Part shown: in pieces, positions 31,621-43,314 of the stretch
Numbering within the stretch: the stretch's first letter is position 1
How the letters are laid out: each line of letters begins with the position of its first letter
NCBI RefSeq assembly: GCF_000003605.2
Contig: NW_003109985.1
Coordinates: 238,414-282,742, forward strand
DNA: 44,329 nt
Direction: 5' to 3'
DNA from: Saccoglossus kowalevskii
Lineage: Eukaryota > Hemichordata > Enteropneusta > Harrimaniidae
Translations under genes and position numbers: made by a program
The notes under the pieces: model-generated
What the model was told of the DNA's origin: nothing
The model's input: the letters and a program-made list of their open reading frames with translations, nothing else
The model's database searches: none

Positions 31621-33286
31621 TGTGCAGTTCAGTTGTAGAATACAAAGACAAGGAAAAATCACCAAATCTGTTACATGTACCTACAAATAAACATAAATTT
31701 GTGTTTAGGCAATGAGAAAAACATTTTGTGGTTCCAAAAACCCAACCTACACTATTTTTACTGCCCAACTTTTTTGGGTGTTATATTTGAGAAAATTGTG
31801 CCACATTTTGAGATTTTACAGAAATTCAAAACTTTGCAAAACTAAGAAATCTAAACTTTGATGATTTATGACACTCATATCTGCAACAAATAACTCAGAT
31901 AAAAAAAAAAAAAAATTAACTCAGTTTACATGATTATAACCAAGAAAAAATATATAGAAAAAAAATCCTACCTACCTACCATTTTGAAAAGCATGTTATT
32001 TAATGTTTTATTTGGCCTTATTTGTTGAGAAGGGAGGAGAGTCCTTTCAAAACACATATCCCATGCCCTACACATTTCTGATGAACACCCACTAACACTC
32101 TCAACCACTACCCATCTCCTATCACCTTGTTATCTTGAATATACTACCCATCTCCTATCACCTTGTTACCTTGAATATATTATCTCCACAGTGAAAACTG
32201 TCTTCATTAACTGAGTTTAAACCATCAGTGCTGACTATAGCTGATAAAATTGTTCATAAAATCATATCTATATCTTTGCACAAAATTATGATACAATCAT
32301 AATTCTAAATAACCTAATCATGTCACATATTTAAAGTAACCCGAATGGTTAGTATAATTGTGCAGTAATCCCACCTTTTATGAATATTACAATTAATACA
32401 ATACTCACCAAAATAAATAACAGGATTATAACTATTTGTGACTGTGATATGCCTCAGTATCTTTTATAACCACAATATATTTATTTTGTTTTCTTTCGTC
32501 TTCCCAATTCTCTTCTGGACATTCAACCTTTCAGTTAATCTACCCTCTGCTTGTGAAAAGAGTTCCTCGCCAAGAACATGTCATACCACACACTCGACCC
32601 AATGTTTAAAAATACTGTGTGACCTTAAAAATAGAAATATACATCATGTGTTTTAAACCAACATAGATTAGAAACAGTGACTTAATGAAACAAAAACTGG
32701 GAAAAATATAACAATGGAAATAATATCTGACTTTGGTCAAAATAATTCATCTGTGAATATCTTGTATAATAATCTCTCAGCATAGAAAGTGATTGTGTGC
32801 CCCAGGCAAGTACTAGTATCTAAAATTCCCTTTGTTTCAATACACATTGTGTTAGCTTTAGTGTCTCTATGGGCTGATTCAGTGATGCAAAGACATCCAA
32901 ATAATAGGTGTTGAACCATATAAATTGTATATATAATATATAGACTATATAATTTGGTTTAACCAAACTTATGTAGTCATAACCAAATTGTGCAAAACAG
33001 GGCATAAACTTCATGCAGACATTTTAATGGAATCACCTCTCCAACAACACAGATGTCCCACTAAACTGAATATATCAAATTTGGTCTCAAGTGAATCAAC
33101 CATATGATACTGGGACTGGTACATGCATGATTCAAGCAGTTATTTGACCATTTCCAAATCATGCTATTTCAAGATTTGCTTTTTCGATTATTTATTAATT
33201 GATGATGAATTCTCAACTTTAAAAATATGCTGTTGAATGTAAAATATCATGATCAAGTCAAACCATGCTCATACCATCCATTTCTA
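31621..33286. other. Upstream region of the SLC26A11-like gene, no gene seen
   Basis: It contains the probable last part of a 5' UTR exon (acceptor TTTATTTGTAG on the minus strand near 31680). The rest is AT-rich and contains no recognised gene. Confidence 0.5.
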
Positions 33287-33288
33287 GC

Positions 33289-33343
33289 TCCATGCTTATA
33301 CCATGGAACTATAAACACGTGGTTTATAGTTCCATGCTTATAC
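33289..33343. repeat. Perfect 15-bp-arm palindrome between direct repeats
   Basis: CATGGAACTATAAAC (33302-33316) and its exact reverse complement (33322-33336) flank ACGTG. TCCATGCTTATAC occurs on both sides (33289 and 33331), 42 bp apart. Confidence 0.85.
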
Positions 33344-33386
33344 ATAGATACACGTCGTTGTGATTATACCAGGTGCGGTTCTCATT

Positions 33387-33552
33387 TACTGTAAAATACT
33401 GTATTTTAATTTTCGCTGAAAAGACATTTTTTGGTGTTTTGTATTTTATTTTCACCGATTTTTTGTGACTTGAATGTAAAATATAAGAAAATCACCCCTA
33501 CAGCGAAAATAGTGTAAACAAATTCCAAGCAAAAAATAAGTATTTTTCAGTA
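33387..33552. mobile_element. TACTGTAAAATACTT MITE, 166 bp
   Basis: Starts TACTGTAAAATACTGTATTT and ends AAGTATTTTTCAGTA. The inside (GCTGAAAAGACATTTTTTGG, TTTTGTATTTTATTTTCACC) matches the inverted family. It lies just left of the CpG-rich patch. Confidence 0.8.
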
Positions 33553-33597
33553 ATTTGACTATAAAACCGAACGCCGGCGTTGGAAGGGGTCACACAT

Positions 33598-33681
33598 ATG
33601 CCAAGCCGGACACACGCCGTGAAATCGTTACACACAGTGATTGTCCTCGTTTATGTCGTCTTCCAGCTCAAACACACGGTA
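33598..33681 (+). CDS. Candidate signal-peptide first exon
   Basis: An ATG at 33598 opens MPSRTHAVKSLHTVIVLVYV followed by VFQLKHT, with a basic start and hydrophobic core like a signal peptide, ending at ACG followed by GTAGGTAAGC, a plausible donor. The base composition is richer in CpG than the surroundings. No following exon was found on this strand and the start context is weak, so this is tentative. Confidence 0.2.
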
Positions 33682-33820
33682 GGTAAGCATACCAGTTCAT
33701 ATCTGTTCACGATCCCCCTATATTTGCATAGAAAACGCAGGCTCACTCAATCCTGGAAAAGGTTTAGCCTGGAACAACCACGATTCGGCTCAGTGATGGA
33801 GGTAATCAGGTGACCGAAAA

Positions 33821-33833
33821 TGACCTTTGACCT
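33821..33833. promoter_or_regulatory. Perfect DR1 nuclear-receptor element
   Basis: TGACCTTTGACCT is the exact complement of AGGTCAAAGGTCA, the consensus for RXR heterodimers and HNF4. It lies 2.2 kb upstream of the SLC26A11-like start codon, in a locally CpG-rich patch (about 33560-33860). Confidence 0.5.
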
Positions 33834-33852
33834 CGGTCGTCTGCTTCAGGTG

Positions 33853-35024
33853 AAAGGTATCATGATCGATTCATATGATTTATGTGTTTTTAAGCTAAAT
33901 TTAGGAATTAAAATTAGAAATTGAGAATTAAGTTTTAATAATAATAATAATACCCAATAACTTGACTTATTTGGCTAAATATTGGTTTGGGGTGCTTATT
34001 TGTTCACAGTAATACTTAGACTTGTGTCTCGAGCTTGGTAAACTCGGGTGATGTAGAACTTGGCAAGTCGGGGACCTTATCATCATTTGTGGCAAGTATG
34101 GCGAATAAGTTCAGTACTAAATAACGTTTTCTGCTTTTTAAAATAAATTTGTGCATTAACTTTTTTTCATACTCCTCAGGCTAGTAGTCAATTATCGACG
34201 GGGGTTCTCGCACGTGAAGAGATAGAACGAAAAAAGTTATTAATAATAAATAGAGTCTCGCAAAAATAAGTAAATGCCAACAATATCTGTTCATAATATA
34301 AAGTTAAACAACTTCCTGTTAAAATGTGAATGTAATAGTCATAAATTAGTGAGTAATTAAGATATAAAATATATACTGGGGAGACTTATGAGCGTAAGGG
34401 ACCCTAACAGACATATCTGTTTGCTTGTCACTTTACATCGATGTAACAGGAAACAATGGAATACAAAACGAGTGCGAACACGCCACTCCGACAAACACAA
34501 ACTTGTTATTATTTATTTTTAGATCAACCTCTTTCTATATCTATAACAGAAATTATCCCGGTTCGACAGATTTTCATTCATTTTTGCCGGTATTGAATTA
34601 GCCGCACTGATCGATCGTATTCTGATATGATATTAATATTACTGATACAGTCAGGACTAACCACCAATCAGGATAAATATGATCCCGATTGGGATACAAG
34701 TTTATCTCGATCGGGATGAATATCTAAATTATGATAATAAAATTCGATCAGGATTCTTTATTATTGACAACGTACACTGTACATTGTACACAGGTGTACA
34801 TTATTTACCAAGTTATTCTTCGAGTAACCGTGTGTTTTCTGGGTAAACGTAATGAAGGTTATTGGTAATCGGAGCATTCGTTTCTGTAATTAGGTAGCGA
34901 AGGTTATTGGCAAGAACTACAGTTCATACAGGAGGGGTAGATAAAAATAATTCTACTCTGTGGTTCAATGTGACGTGTGAAAAACAACATAATTGGCGGT
35001 ATAGTCGAATTAAACCAAAACAAA
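33853..35024. other. Non-coding stretch
   Basis: No gene recognised. A small imperfect palindrome around ATCCCGAT and ATCGGGAT lies near 34680-34720. Confidence 0.55.
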
Positions 35025-35025
35025 A

Positions 35026-35139
35026 CAGAATAGAATAGAATAGAATAGAATAGAATAGAATAGAATAGAATAGAATAGAATAGAATAGAATAGAATAGAA
35101 TAGAATAGAATAGAATAGAATAGAATAGAATAGAATAGA
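35026..35139. repeat. (TAGAA)n pentanucleotide microsatellite
   Basis: About 22 nearly perfect copies of TAGAA. Confidence 0.97.
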
Positions 35140-35189
35140 TAAGATATTAAGAATATATATTAATAACTAATGTCCGTTTATGTATTTAC

Positions 35190-35316
35190 TCAGAGCATGT
35201 GCTCAGAGCATAGTAGTCTGACATGTAGACGTGATTGGCGCCTTCGCCGGATGAACGGCATCGGACGGAGGGCGCAACTCACGCGACCATGTCAGACTAC
35301 TAGTACTCAGAGCATG
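35190..35316. mobile_element. Small GC-rich element with inverted ends
   Basis: GTAGTCTGACATG (35213-35225) and CATGTCAGACTAC (35288-35300) form a perfect 13-bp inverted pair around about 62 bp of GC-rich sequence. CTCAGAGCAT occurs twice on the left and once on the right, so the ends may extend. MITE-like; no second copy in the window. Confidence 0.45.
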
Positions 35317-35439
35317 GGGGTACAAATATTTCTAACTCCATGGTCAATTTCGGCGATATTTCTTCGTGACATGTAGTTCTTCTTCTATTGTTTTTACCTA
35401 CGGTTTACGGGGAAGTTGCACCAGGAAACAATAATTTGG

Positions 35440-35600
35440 TCTTTTATTTTCACTTGTTTTTTATTTTAGCTGTAGGATGAATCAGTGAAAAGCAAAATCC
35501 AATGAAAATACCCCTTTTACTTTTAACAATTAATGAAAATAAGCTTCATAACAGTCAAACTGTTTTTTCAGCAAAGATTATTTCCAGCTAAATAAATTAT
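35440..35600. mobile_element. Degenerate copy of the TACTGTAAAATACTT MITE
   Basis: Shared inner words (TTTTAGCTG, GATGAATCAGTGAAAA, CTTTTACTTTTAACAATTAA, TTCCAGCTAAA) identify it, but both terminal repeats are lost. Confidence 0.5.
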
Positions 35601-35764
35601 AAATTCGTTTTTGTTCATAGTTCCATTGTACAATATAATATATATACAACCAAATGCATAAAAGATGTGCTGAACAGGCGCTGTTGTCTCCAAAACATAA
35701 ACAATGGTTTCCCCAGCATCTACTTGAACCTTGTTGTTAAATTCCCGAGAGAAATATAATATTT

Positions 35765-35771
35765 AAAAAAA
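35765..35771 (-). terminator. Pol III T-run terminator of tRNA-Trp
   Basis: Seven T on the minus strand 11 nt after the tRNA 3' end. Confidence 0.75.
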
Positions 35772-35782
35772 GATGTAACCAC

Positions 35783-35854
35783 TGACCCCGACGTGATTCG
35801 AACACGCAGCCTTCTGATCTGGAGTCAGACGCGCTACCGTTGCGCCACGGAGTC
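35783..35854 (-). tRNA. tRNA-Trp (CCA)
   Basis: A 72-nt gene starting GACTCCGTGGCGCAACGGTA on the minus strand. The acceptor stem pairs with one G-U, the anticodon loop reads CTCCAGA (anticodon CCA), and the T loop is TTCGAAT. The A box (TGGCGCAACGG) and B box (GTTCGAATC) are intact, and a T7 run (35771-35765) follows about 11 nt after the 3' end as a pol III terminator. There is no intron. It closely matches the animal nuclear tRNA-Trp. Confidence 0.97.
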
Positions 35855-36768
35855 ATTGTTAATGTGTTACGTTTGGAGCTAGAGAGAACAATTATTTGTT
35901 AATATTTACTAACCGCTTTGCGGTAAGTGGCTTTCGCGTTAAGTGGGTTTCGTATTGGGTGGGTCTTGCGGGCCGGGGAATAGGGCTTTTTTGCAGTAAC
36001 TGGTCCTTTCATCGTTGTTGAGAATTAAAGTTTCATGTTTCTTTAACAACTTGCGCTATTCTGGGAATACCGTCCTTAGAAGCTATTAATTTGCCTTTAT
36101 GGTTTGTACAGTTGCTCTGGCAGGAGTTCCAAAATAAAACCCATGCTTACATTACATTATCATTATGATCTTATTGGTGTTGCAAAGGATAGTTGAATAT
36201 TGTTTATTAAAATTAATAATCCCCATAACCGTTTTCCAATATAGATAAATTATAGTACGTAACAAATATATAACTCAGTCTCAACAATGAAATAAAGAAA
36301 AGTATATATATATTTACATTATTACTAATGCGTTGCAATACAACTAATTAAAATTGAAAGAAATTGCAATATAAAATATTCCGTCAGTAACACTTCTCAA
36401 GGGCGTATTTCACGGTCAGTGTTATTTACGAAAATATTTGTTTATAATTTTATAAATTTGCTTGGCAATTCCCACCCCAATTAGTTATAATGTATACATG
36501 TTTTAATAAATAAAATTAAAGATACACTACCTAAAATGAAATATTAATTATTTCATTACATAAGCTGCACAAAATTAATCAATATTTTTCCTTGCTAGAA
36601 TGATGTGTAACCTTATATGTGAATCCTGATAAAGTTCACAGCTGGCGATTTAGCAATAGCCGTATCAGGGATAGTCAACTTCTTGTGATTTTGATTACAT
36701 AACGTTTTTAGGTTCATGTGCTGCAAGTTACAGAGCACGTACCTAAGCGGCCGTTCCTCGGCAAACAA
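35855..36768. other. Non-coding stretch
   Basis: No gene, repeat or RNA recognised. Confidence 0.55.
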
Positions 36769-36769
36769 T

Positions 36770-37242
36770 TAAGCCAAGGCAAAGCAATTCTCCGTTTTAA
36801 CACAATCTGGGAAGTTCGAATTACTAAATGAAGTACAGGACGACGAAGCTGAACTATCCAAGAACCAAATCATCAAAATCTCAAAAGTGAATAGTTGACA
36901 GGTAGGTCGTACCGTTACTGATTGGAAAAAAATCCTGGCCCACCACTGCCATTGCAACAGCCAAAAACTGATTTTTGAATACTTTCGCTCCAAATTTATT
37001 ACCTCCTACCTACAAAACAACATATCCAACAAAAAACTGACAGGATTTTTACAGAAGCTCAACGAGTTGGTCTAAAAGTGAATTCCCAGAAGACAAAAGT
37101 AATGAGAATTAATGCAAGAAATGTTGACAGAATTTACATCAATGGCGAAGTTGTTGAAGATGTCAACGAATTTGTGTACCTGCGTGCAACCTTAACAAAA
37201 TCAAGAGGAGGAATGGGAATGGGAGTTACGCACGAAATGTGA
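36770..37242 (+). pseudogene. RTE-like reverse transcriptase fragment
   Basis: From 37051 the plus strand reads TEAQRVGLKVNSQKTKVMRI, then INGEVVEDVNEFVYL and ATLTKSRGGM. This is the typical region after the catalytic core of RTE-like endonuclease/RT proteins (GL-N--KTK-M, then ING--IE-V--F-YLG). A stop follows at about 37240. An upstream stretch (36778-36898) may be another piece of the same element but is uncertain. It is a truncated, dead copy. Confidence 0.75.
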
Positions 37243-38346
37243 AACTCAATGTATACCCAAGAATTAAATCACAGTCAGTCAACATGTGTATAAATATTTC
37301 AAATTTAGTCAGTATGTTCGATGTCGCATTTTTTTTTCAAATAAAGGAAGTACAAATATTGTATTTGTAAATTTATTTATTTATTCACTTAGTATATATA
37401 TCAGAATGTATTAGAATTGATGTAACGAGTGGCATTTTAATTACTGATTGATTACTGACTGAAGTGATGAGTGACATATGCAGTTTTTAAAACACAGTTG
37501 ATGTATGAATTCAGTATTAATTTGAATTTCAATGACAGACAGTATATGCACAATCAACACGTATGCAAATAGAATATTGTTGTAAAACACCCTTATTTTA
37601 GAGAAACATCAGGAGGATACACTGTTTTTCGGTGTGTTTAATTCAAGTGGAAATTGTTATGTATTTCGTGAAGTTAGTTTTAAAAAATTACCCTTTTTAG
37701 GTTTTCGCGATTCTGCGAAAGAAAAAGTAGTCCTTTTTCCCGCGCTATTCAGCAAGCATATGATAATTCCACTCGGATGCCATTCAATCAAGCCTATTTA
37801 AAATAATGATTTAATTAATATAGATATATCGTCTAACGAATTCCTTGAATGCGAATAGCTGTTACTTATATGTTGCTATAACCCATTATTGAACATACAA
37901 AATGTTGCCCGGGTCAGTAATAGTTTGTCTTTGCAAGCCATTGCGTGTGAAATGTGAAGTTTCGGTTCTGTTCAAAATCGTTTTCAGCTTTTCCCACTTC
38001 ATGTTTTTAAACCGTTAATACACCTCGTCACTACGATGTGACATGTGACAGTATGTGTGCAAGATATTCATGTGTAATAAAAGGAAAAAGGTGAGTTTCC
38101 CAAATTTTTTATATCATTTCCCTAAATACATTTGTAATGACATAGTTTCCTTGAACAAATCGTGGAATTAAATACAGTGAATAAGCTCAAAACATCAGAA
38201 TAGTAAAAATAAATGGTTTTAGATGAGTTCAATTTTTATCCCACAATCCTTTGCTAAATCCGACATAGAATTAACACATTTCTCCCCTATATACATTGTA
38301 CTAGTATTAGCATACATTAAGAGTGACTCTACAAAACAGAAACTAC
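37243..38346. other. Non-coding stretch
   Basis: No gene recognised on either strand. Confidence 0.55.
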
Positions 38347-38382
38347 TGACCCCGATGTGATTCGAACACGCAGACTTCTGAT
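38347..38382 (-). pseudogene. 3' half of a tRNA-Trp
   Basis: 36 nt matching the 3' half of the tRNA-Trp at 35783-35854 with two mismatches, including the T arm. Similarity continues a few bases past the mature 3' end (GTAGTT against GTGGTT), with no CCA added, so it derives from genomic DNA or a precursor and not from a mature tRNA. Confidence 0.85.
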
Positions 38383-38504
38383 TTTGTACGTTAGATTTAC
38401 TGTGTGCTTTTTATAAACTGTTTATGGTTTTTGATTTCACAATTAAAGAGCGGCTGCAGAACAGTGCTATATATGAAACATTTCTGAAACCAACTCAACA
38501 AAAT

Positions 38505-38744
38505 AGAGGCGGCGGCACGAAAATTTGCATGAGGGCCAGATCTGCTCACCAACCTTGCGCCGAAGGCGCGACCTCACTAAAAGGCCAGGGCATGCTCCCC
38601 CTTAACAATTTTTAAATATAGACACTCTGAAAAGCTATTTCCTGCATTTTGTGGGCAAATTTTGCTGACAGAAAAGGTTTCAGCTTGATTTGGGAGGGGC
38701 GATGCCCTCAACATTTTTTTCGATTGCCCCCTCTGCCGCCGCCA
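38505..38744. mobile_element. GC-rich dispersed element, copy 2
   Basis: Second copy of the element at 9762-10018, same orientation, with short deletions. Here the ends are clearer: GGCGGCGGCA near the left end and TGCCGCCGCC near the right end form an inverted pair. No ORF. Confidence 0.8.
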
Positions 38745-38965
38745 GTGCAAACAAAACTGCGAGGGGTGTACATGTAGTTTGATCAAAATTAACCAGGGAT
38801 CACAGGATTTTTATTTGGGAAGGTTGTTTTGGCGTTACGACCATGGAATGAATATTTGTCGCCAGTTGTGCAGTTTCTGAAGGACATACAATGTAGATAC
38901 ATTTATAACTTCACTCGTTAATACTATACTGTAATTGGTCAAAACAGGATCACGGGGATGGCGTC

Positions 38966-39183
38966 ACTCATCACCTGATCGTGTGATTTCCAATATGTCG
39001 TCTGCTAGTTCGGTCGCTGAAATCGATGGTCTGCCTCGAAAGACTGGACGATTTAGCTTTTCATAAGAACTTGGCACACTAGAAGAAAATAAAGATGCAC
39101 CGAAGACGAAGGACGCAATCAGGTTTTCTAGAAGCGTCTTTACATCGTTTTGTGAAGAAATCGGGACACCGCTAGCAGACATC
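38966..39183 (-). CDS. Candidate exon, unknown protein
   Basis: From an ATG at 39183 the minus strand reads MSASGVPISSQNDVKTLLEN, then LIASFVFGASLF and later RPVFRGRPSISATELADDIL up to TRSGDE-stop. The composition is balanced and protein-like, and a GTGATG near the end could be a donor. No domain is recognised and no second exon found. Confidence 0.25.
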
Positions 39184-39254
39184 GAGAAAACGGCAGACGA
39201 TCTATGCACGTTCTGAGTATGAACGTGTAATGTGTTATAAAACACATATTGCAT

Positions 39255-42162
39255 GGCCTAATATGTGCTTAATATTTCCTTCCATGACGTAATAGTATTC
39301 TACTGGTAATACCAAGAAACAAAAGTGGTAAGTCAAAAAGTGAATAATTTGGCAGACAATACTGATAACATGACTGGCATTTAAGGGACAACAACAAAAG
39401 TTCAATGTAGGATAAAAAAACTCCTTTAGTCCCCCCCCCCCCACTGAAACTTAATAAATATTGACCATGGCGTCAGACTACAGTCACCATTAAATACAAA
39501 TTGATAATCGGACTGTAGTATGGCATAGCAGTTGGTTGTCAAGTGGTTGTAAAAAGACTACATTCGGACCAAATCATTTTCTCGTCTTGGGTGTTTTTCT
39601 TTCATTTTCTGTTTTTTTTTTGTCCATGGTTGGATAGAAAATAAACGAACTACAAATACTCCAAGATTTTTTTGTCTTCATTAAAAAATACAATCGTTTT
39701 TGTAGGATGGAAACTTTTTGAGGTCAAAACCCCCCACCCCCAAACTAAAGCAAATATGTTGTTTATCCGACATCGATCTTTTGACATTATAATATTACAA
39801 TATGCACATGTATTTTCAGACCAAAATTATTCACACATCAAGCCAACAGGCTGGCAATCATAATGCTCCAGTCACATAAAGTATCTTCTCTTTTTTTTGC
39901 CGAAAATGGCATTAGCTAAAAATAGAGAAAAGTGGCAAAACCTGACCTGTCAACCCAATGTACGGTACCTACATATTAACTATCGAGGTACCGGGTAGTT
40001 AATTTTCGAGAAGTCAAAAATATTTTTTTTTTTTTCACCTAAAATTGAATACATCACAAAATAAAAAAAAAAATCTTATGTGTCCACAAAAGGCACATGC
40101 ACATCAAAACAATAGAGAATTAAGTTAATACCCCGGTATCATCACCAACGAGCAAATCTGACAAACATCCACCCTCAGTACTTGCATATCAAATAGTCTA
40201 GGTGGTATTTTTAAAGAAGTGATTTATATAAAAATTGCTGCAGACGTTGAATAGATAATCATCTACATGAACAGATCTGCTTGGTCATCTTCCACAACAG
40301 CACAGCTTGTGAAACGCCACAAGGGACAGGTACGACTTACAGCATACCAGTACATGTAGCAGTAATTACAAATGACAAGAGTTTCAACTTTCTAGTGAGG
40401 ACATATCAATATCCACTTTATTGATTTTTAATACACATTTCAAACATCATTTACAGCCTTATTTTATATAGAAAGCAGAGCTGAACATGCATTTTGTTTT
40501 TATCCAAATCATCCTACCCCTGATCCCGACTCATAGAAACAAGCGATTGCATCCCAAATGATAGAAACAGCCAATTAAATCCAAAACATAGAAATAAGCC
40601 ATGGCAAACCAAATCCTGAAAATAAAATCCCCTTTTTCACTCCAAATACATTAAATAGACTATGATTATACATTAACATATGCTGCATGCAGATTACTTT
40701 TTTTTACCCTTGTATCAATTTCAAGTGAAGGATTAGCACCAAAAATTGTCAGTAGTTAAAATACATTGCTTGTTGCAATCATTTTGGAAATACCATCTCT
40801 TAATATACAACGTAGATGGCTACAAGGCAGCAATGGTACTGGAATACCAGTAGTTAAATATTTATTTTCAGAATAAGGACGTATTTTCACAAAGATGTTG
40901 TCACACTTTCTCTCGCTAGCAAAATTGAACACAGTTTTTAGTAGTTTGAGTATTTCAATGTAGTAGTGCCATCTTCGGGGAAATTATAATTGTTAATATT
41001 GTCTTTTTAGAATGACAAGACAAATGTAAGCTAAAATACAGAAAATTACAGTGTATATTGCATCACATTTCACCGAGTTCCAGTTTCAAAATAATGTCAA
41101 TAGTATCATTCATAAAACGGTAATAGCACATGCAAACAACAGAGGTGTGTATGAGGTAAAAATAAGACATACTTTAATGATCCAGTGTACAATGACATGT
41201 TTGGTTGGTTATACAGTCTGGTTTATGCATGCATTTTATAGTTGTGCTTCCAATAGAGCAACCACAGTGATTGGAAGGATCATCAACACATTTAGATCAG
41301 CCATTCATAACTATTATACATGTACATTATACAGTTTGTATTTAAACCATCTCGAGATTGGTTTATCCCGAGATACAAACAATATGACAGTTTGTACATA
41401 TTGAAAGTAGTTGGGTCAAAATAAAATGTAAATTAGGCTAAAAATGACTTGTTTCTGGCCCTGAGATATTAAATGTTGCTGTGAGCATTATTTCATTTTC
41501 TTCATTTTTACAATATTTTAAGCAGAATTTTGAGTCTAATTGAAAGATGTAAATTCACCTTGTCGCAATTTGAGAGATTCCTGGAAACACCACTGCCTGC
41601 CTACAAAAGAAACCCACTGAAAATTTACATCATTTTTTAATTCCTTTCCGAGCTGTTTCTGTATTCTTTATAAAATCATTGAATACTCCACCTAATGGTA
41701 ACTACTCTCATCACCTCTCTTAAAAATCCACAACAAAATTCATAACTGTCTGAATCGCAAAACTTAACAGGTACAGAAAATATTATTTGTATACCCAGAT
41801 ACTAGACCAAATGTAGGAGACAAAAGTGTAAATTTTCATATTTAATGTCCCTGTAAATGTAAAGAAATAGAGTTTTTATACTTTTTATAAAAAAATTTAA
41901 ATTAAAAGAAAGTAAAATAGTGACAATAGTGTATACTAATATAAAACTGAGTACGAAGAAAACAAAAAATGAATCTAACTATAAAATAAGACTAAAAAGA
42001 TTATTTGAAAGTTCAGTACTCTTTACAGACGCATCAGAAATTCTACAGCGACACCCTCTACATGTATTTCAGCTGAAATTAATGTTTCTGATTTAAACAT
42101 TTAGTTCACATAAACATGTAAACATTAACCTTTTCTCACTTTTCATAATATAAACCAGATAT
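39255..42162. other. Non-coding stretch
   Basis: AT-rich with several homopolymer runs (C10 near 39431, T12 near 40023). A 117-codon open frame (41051-41404) has no recognisable features. No gene supported. Confidence 0.55.
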
Positions 42163-42348
42163 TACTGTAAAATCTGTATTAGAAGCTGCGGCTTCTATCA
42201 AAATGGCACAATGCAACAGAGGGGATGCGGCTTCTATTAGAGCATCTACATGTATGAGAAATGATGAATTTTTGGTTCTCAATTCTTCAAAAAGAATGGG
42301 TGCGACTTGTATATTAGAGATGCGGCTTATAATACAGATTTTAAGGTA
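42163..42348. mobile_element. MITE with 18-bp terminal inverted repeats
   Basis: The left end TACTGTAAAATCTGTATT (42163-42180) and the reverse complement of the right end (42331-42348) match in 16 of 18 positions. Inside is an AGAAGCTGCGGCTTCT hairpin and further GCGGCTTCTATTAGAG or GCGGCTTATAA copies. TA at both ends fits a Tc1/mariner-type target duplication. No ORF. Confidence 0.8.
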
Positions 42349-43314
42349 CTCATTTTCATATTCAATTCATTGTAAATTTACAAAGAGGTACATGTGTAAT
42401 TATGCCAATTTCATTCAAAATTAAAGAAAAATGCATTGAAAATGTTGTACCAGAAATTTGGTGGAAACATTTATGTTATTAATAGTAGAAGGATATGATG
42501 TGCTGGATGATCTGGAAGTCAAGTAATATGCGTTTACATGCAGTGTGCAGCCTCTATGAGTTCCTCATACATATAGTAAGGCGAATTAATTATGCAGCAT
42601 AATTGAGTCAAATTTGGCTGTATACAATAAAGTTTGTAAATAAAATATACAGGGTGTGGGGCTATTCTTGCATTTTAACTACCGCAAACTATAGCAGCAT
42701 TCATTGAGACAAAAAAAAATAGTCACTGACACCAATATCACCCAGCCCCCAAATATAGTTTGTGATCCCAGACTTTTGAGTCTCTTACTAGATATTATAG
42801 GAATTTCTCAGTATGATACAAAACTAAAAGTATATGAAAAAACTCCCACAACTCGCATAGTTGTCTCCTTAAGAGAAACAAATGCCTTTCACAGTATTTA
42901 AAATACTGTTTACAGATCATCCAAGCGCTTTGATCTACAAATCACCCTCTGATACTCAATTGCATTAAATACACACCATGCACATAGCGTTATATATAAA
43001 TATTTACATTATATACATTATTAAAATGATGCAAAAATACAATCAGTACCCATCACAGTTGCAAAGATTATTTGGAAGATAGAATAAAAAGATCATCACG
43101 TCTTTGTTTATTTGCACATTTGCGTTGTCAACAACAACATTTTAAAAATCCAACTTCCAAACAAAACATGTATGCAATCATACAAAAATTTTCAAGTCAT
43201 GATTTTAAGGTATCTCTGTAGAGAAGTATGAAAAATATAGACTGAAATGTTACAAGACAATGGCAATTGGCAGAACCATTCAAACATCTTTCATTGTTCC
43301 AAATGCATTTTTTT
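42349..43314. other. 3' flank of the second SLC26A11-like copy, no gene seen
   Basis: AT-rich sequence. On the minus strand it would include the 3' UTR and poly(A) site of the gene whose last exon ends at 43315. Confidence 0.5.

Noticed and set aside
41051-41404. 117-codon plus-strand frame
   Set aside because: No recognisable domain, weak context and AT-rich surroundings; chance openness is likely.
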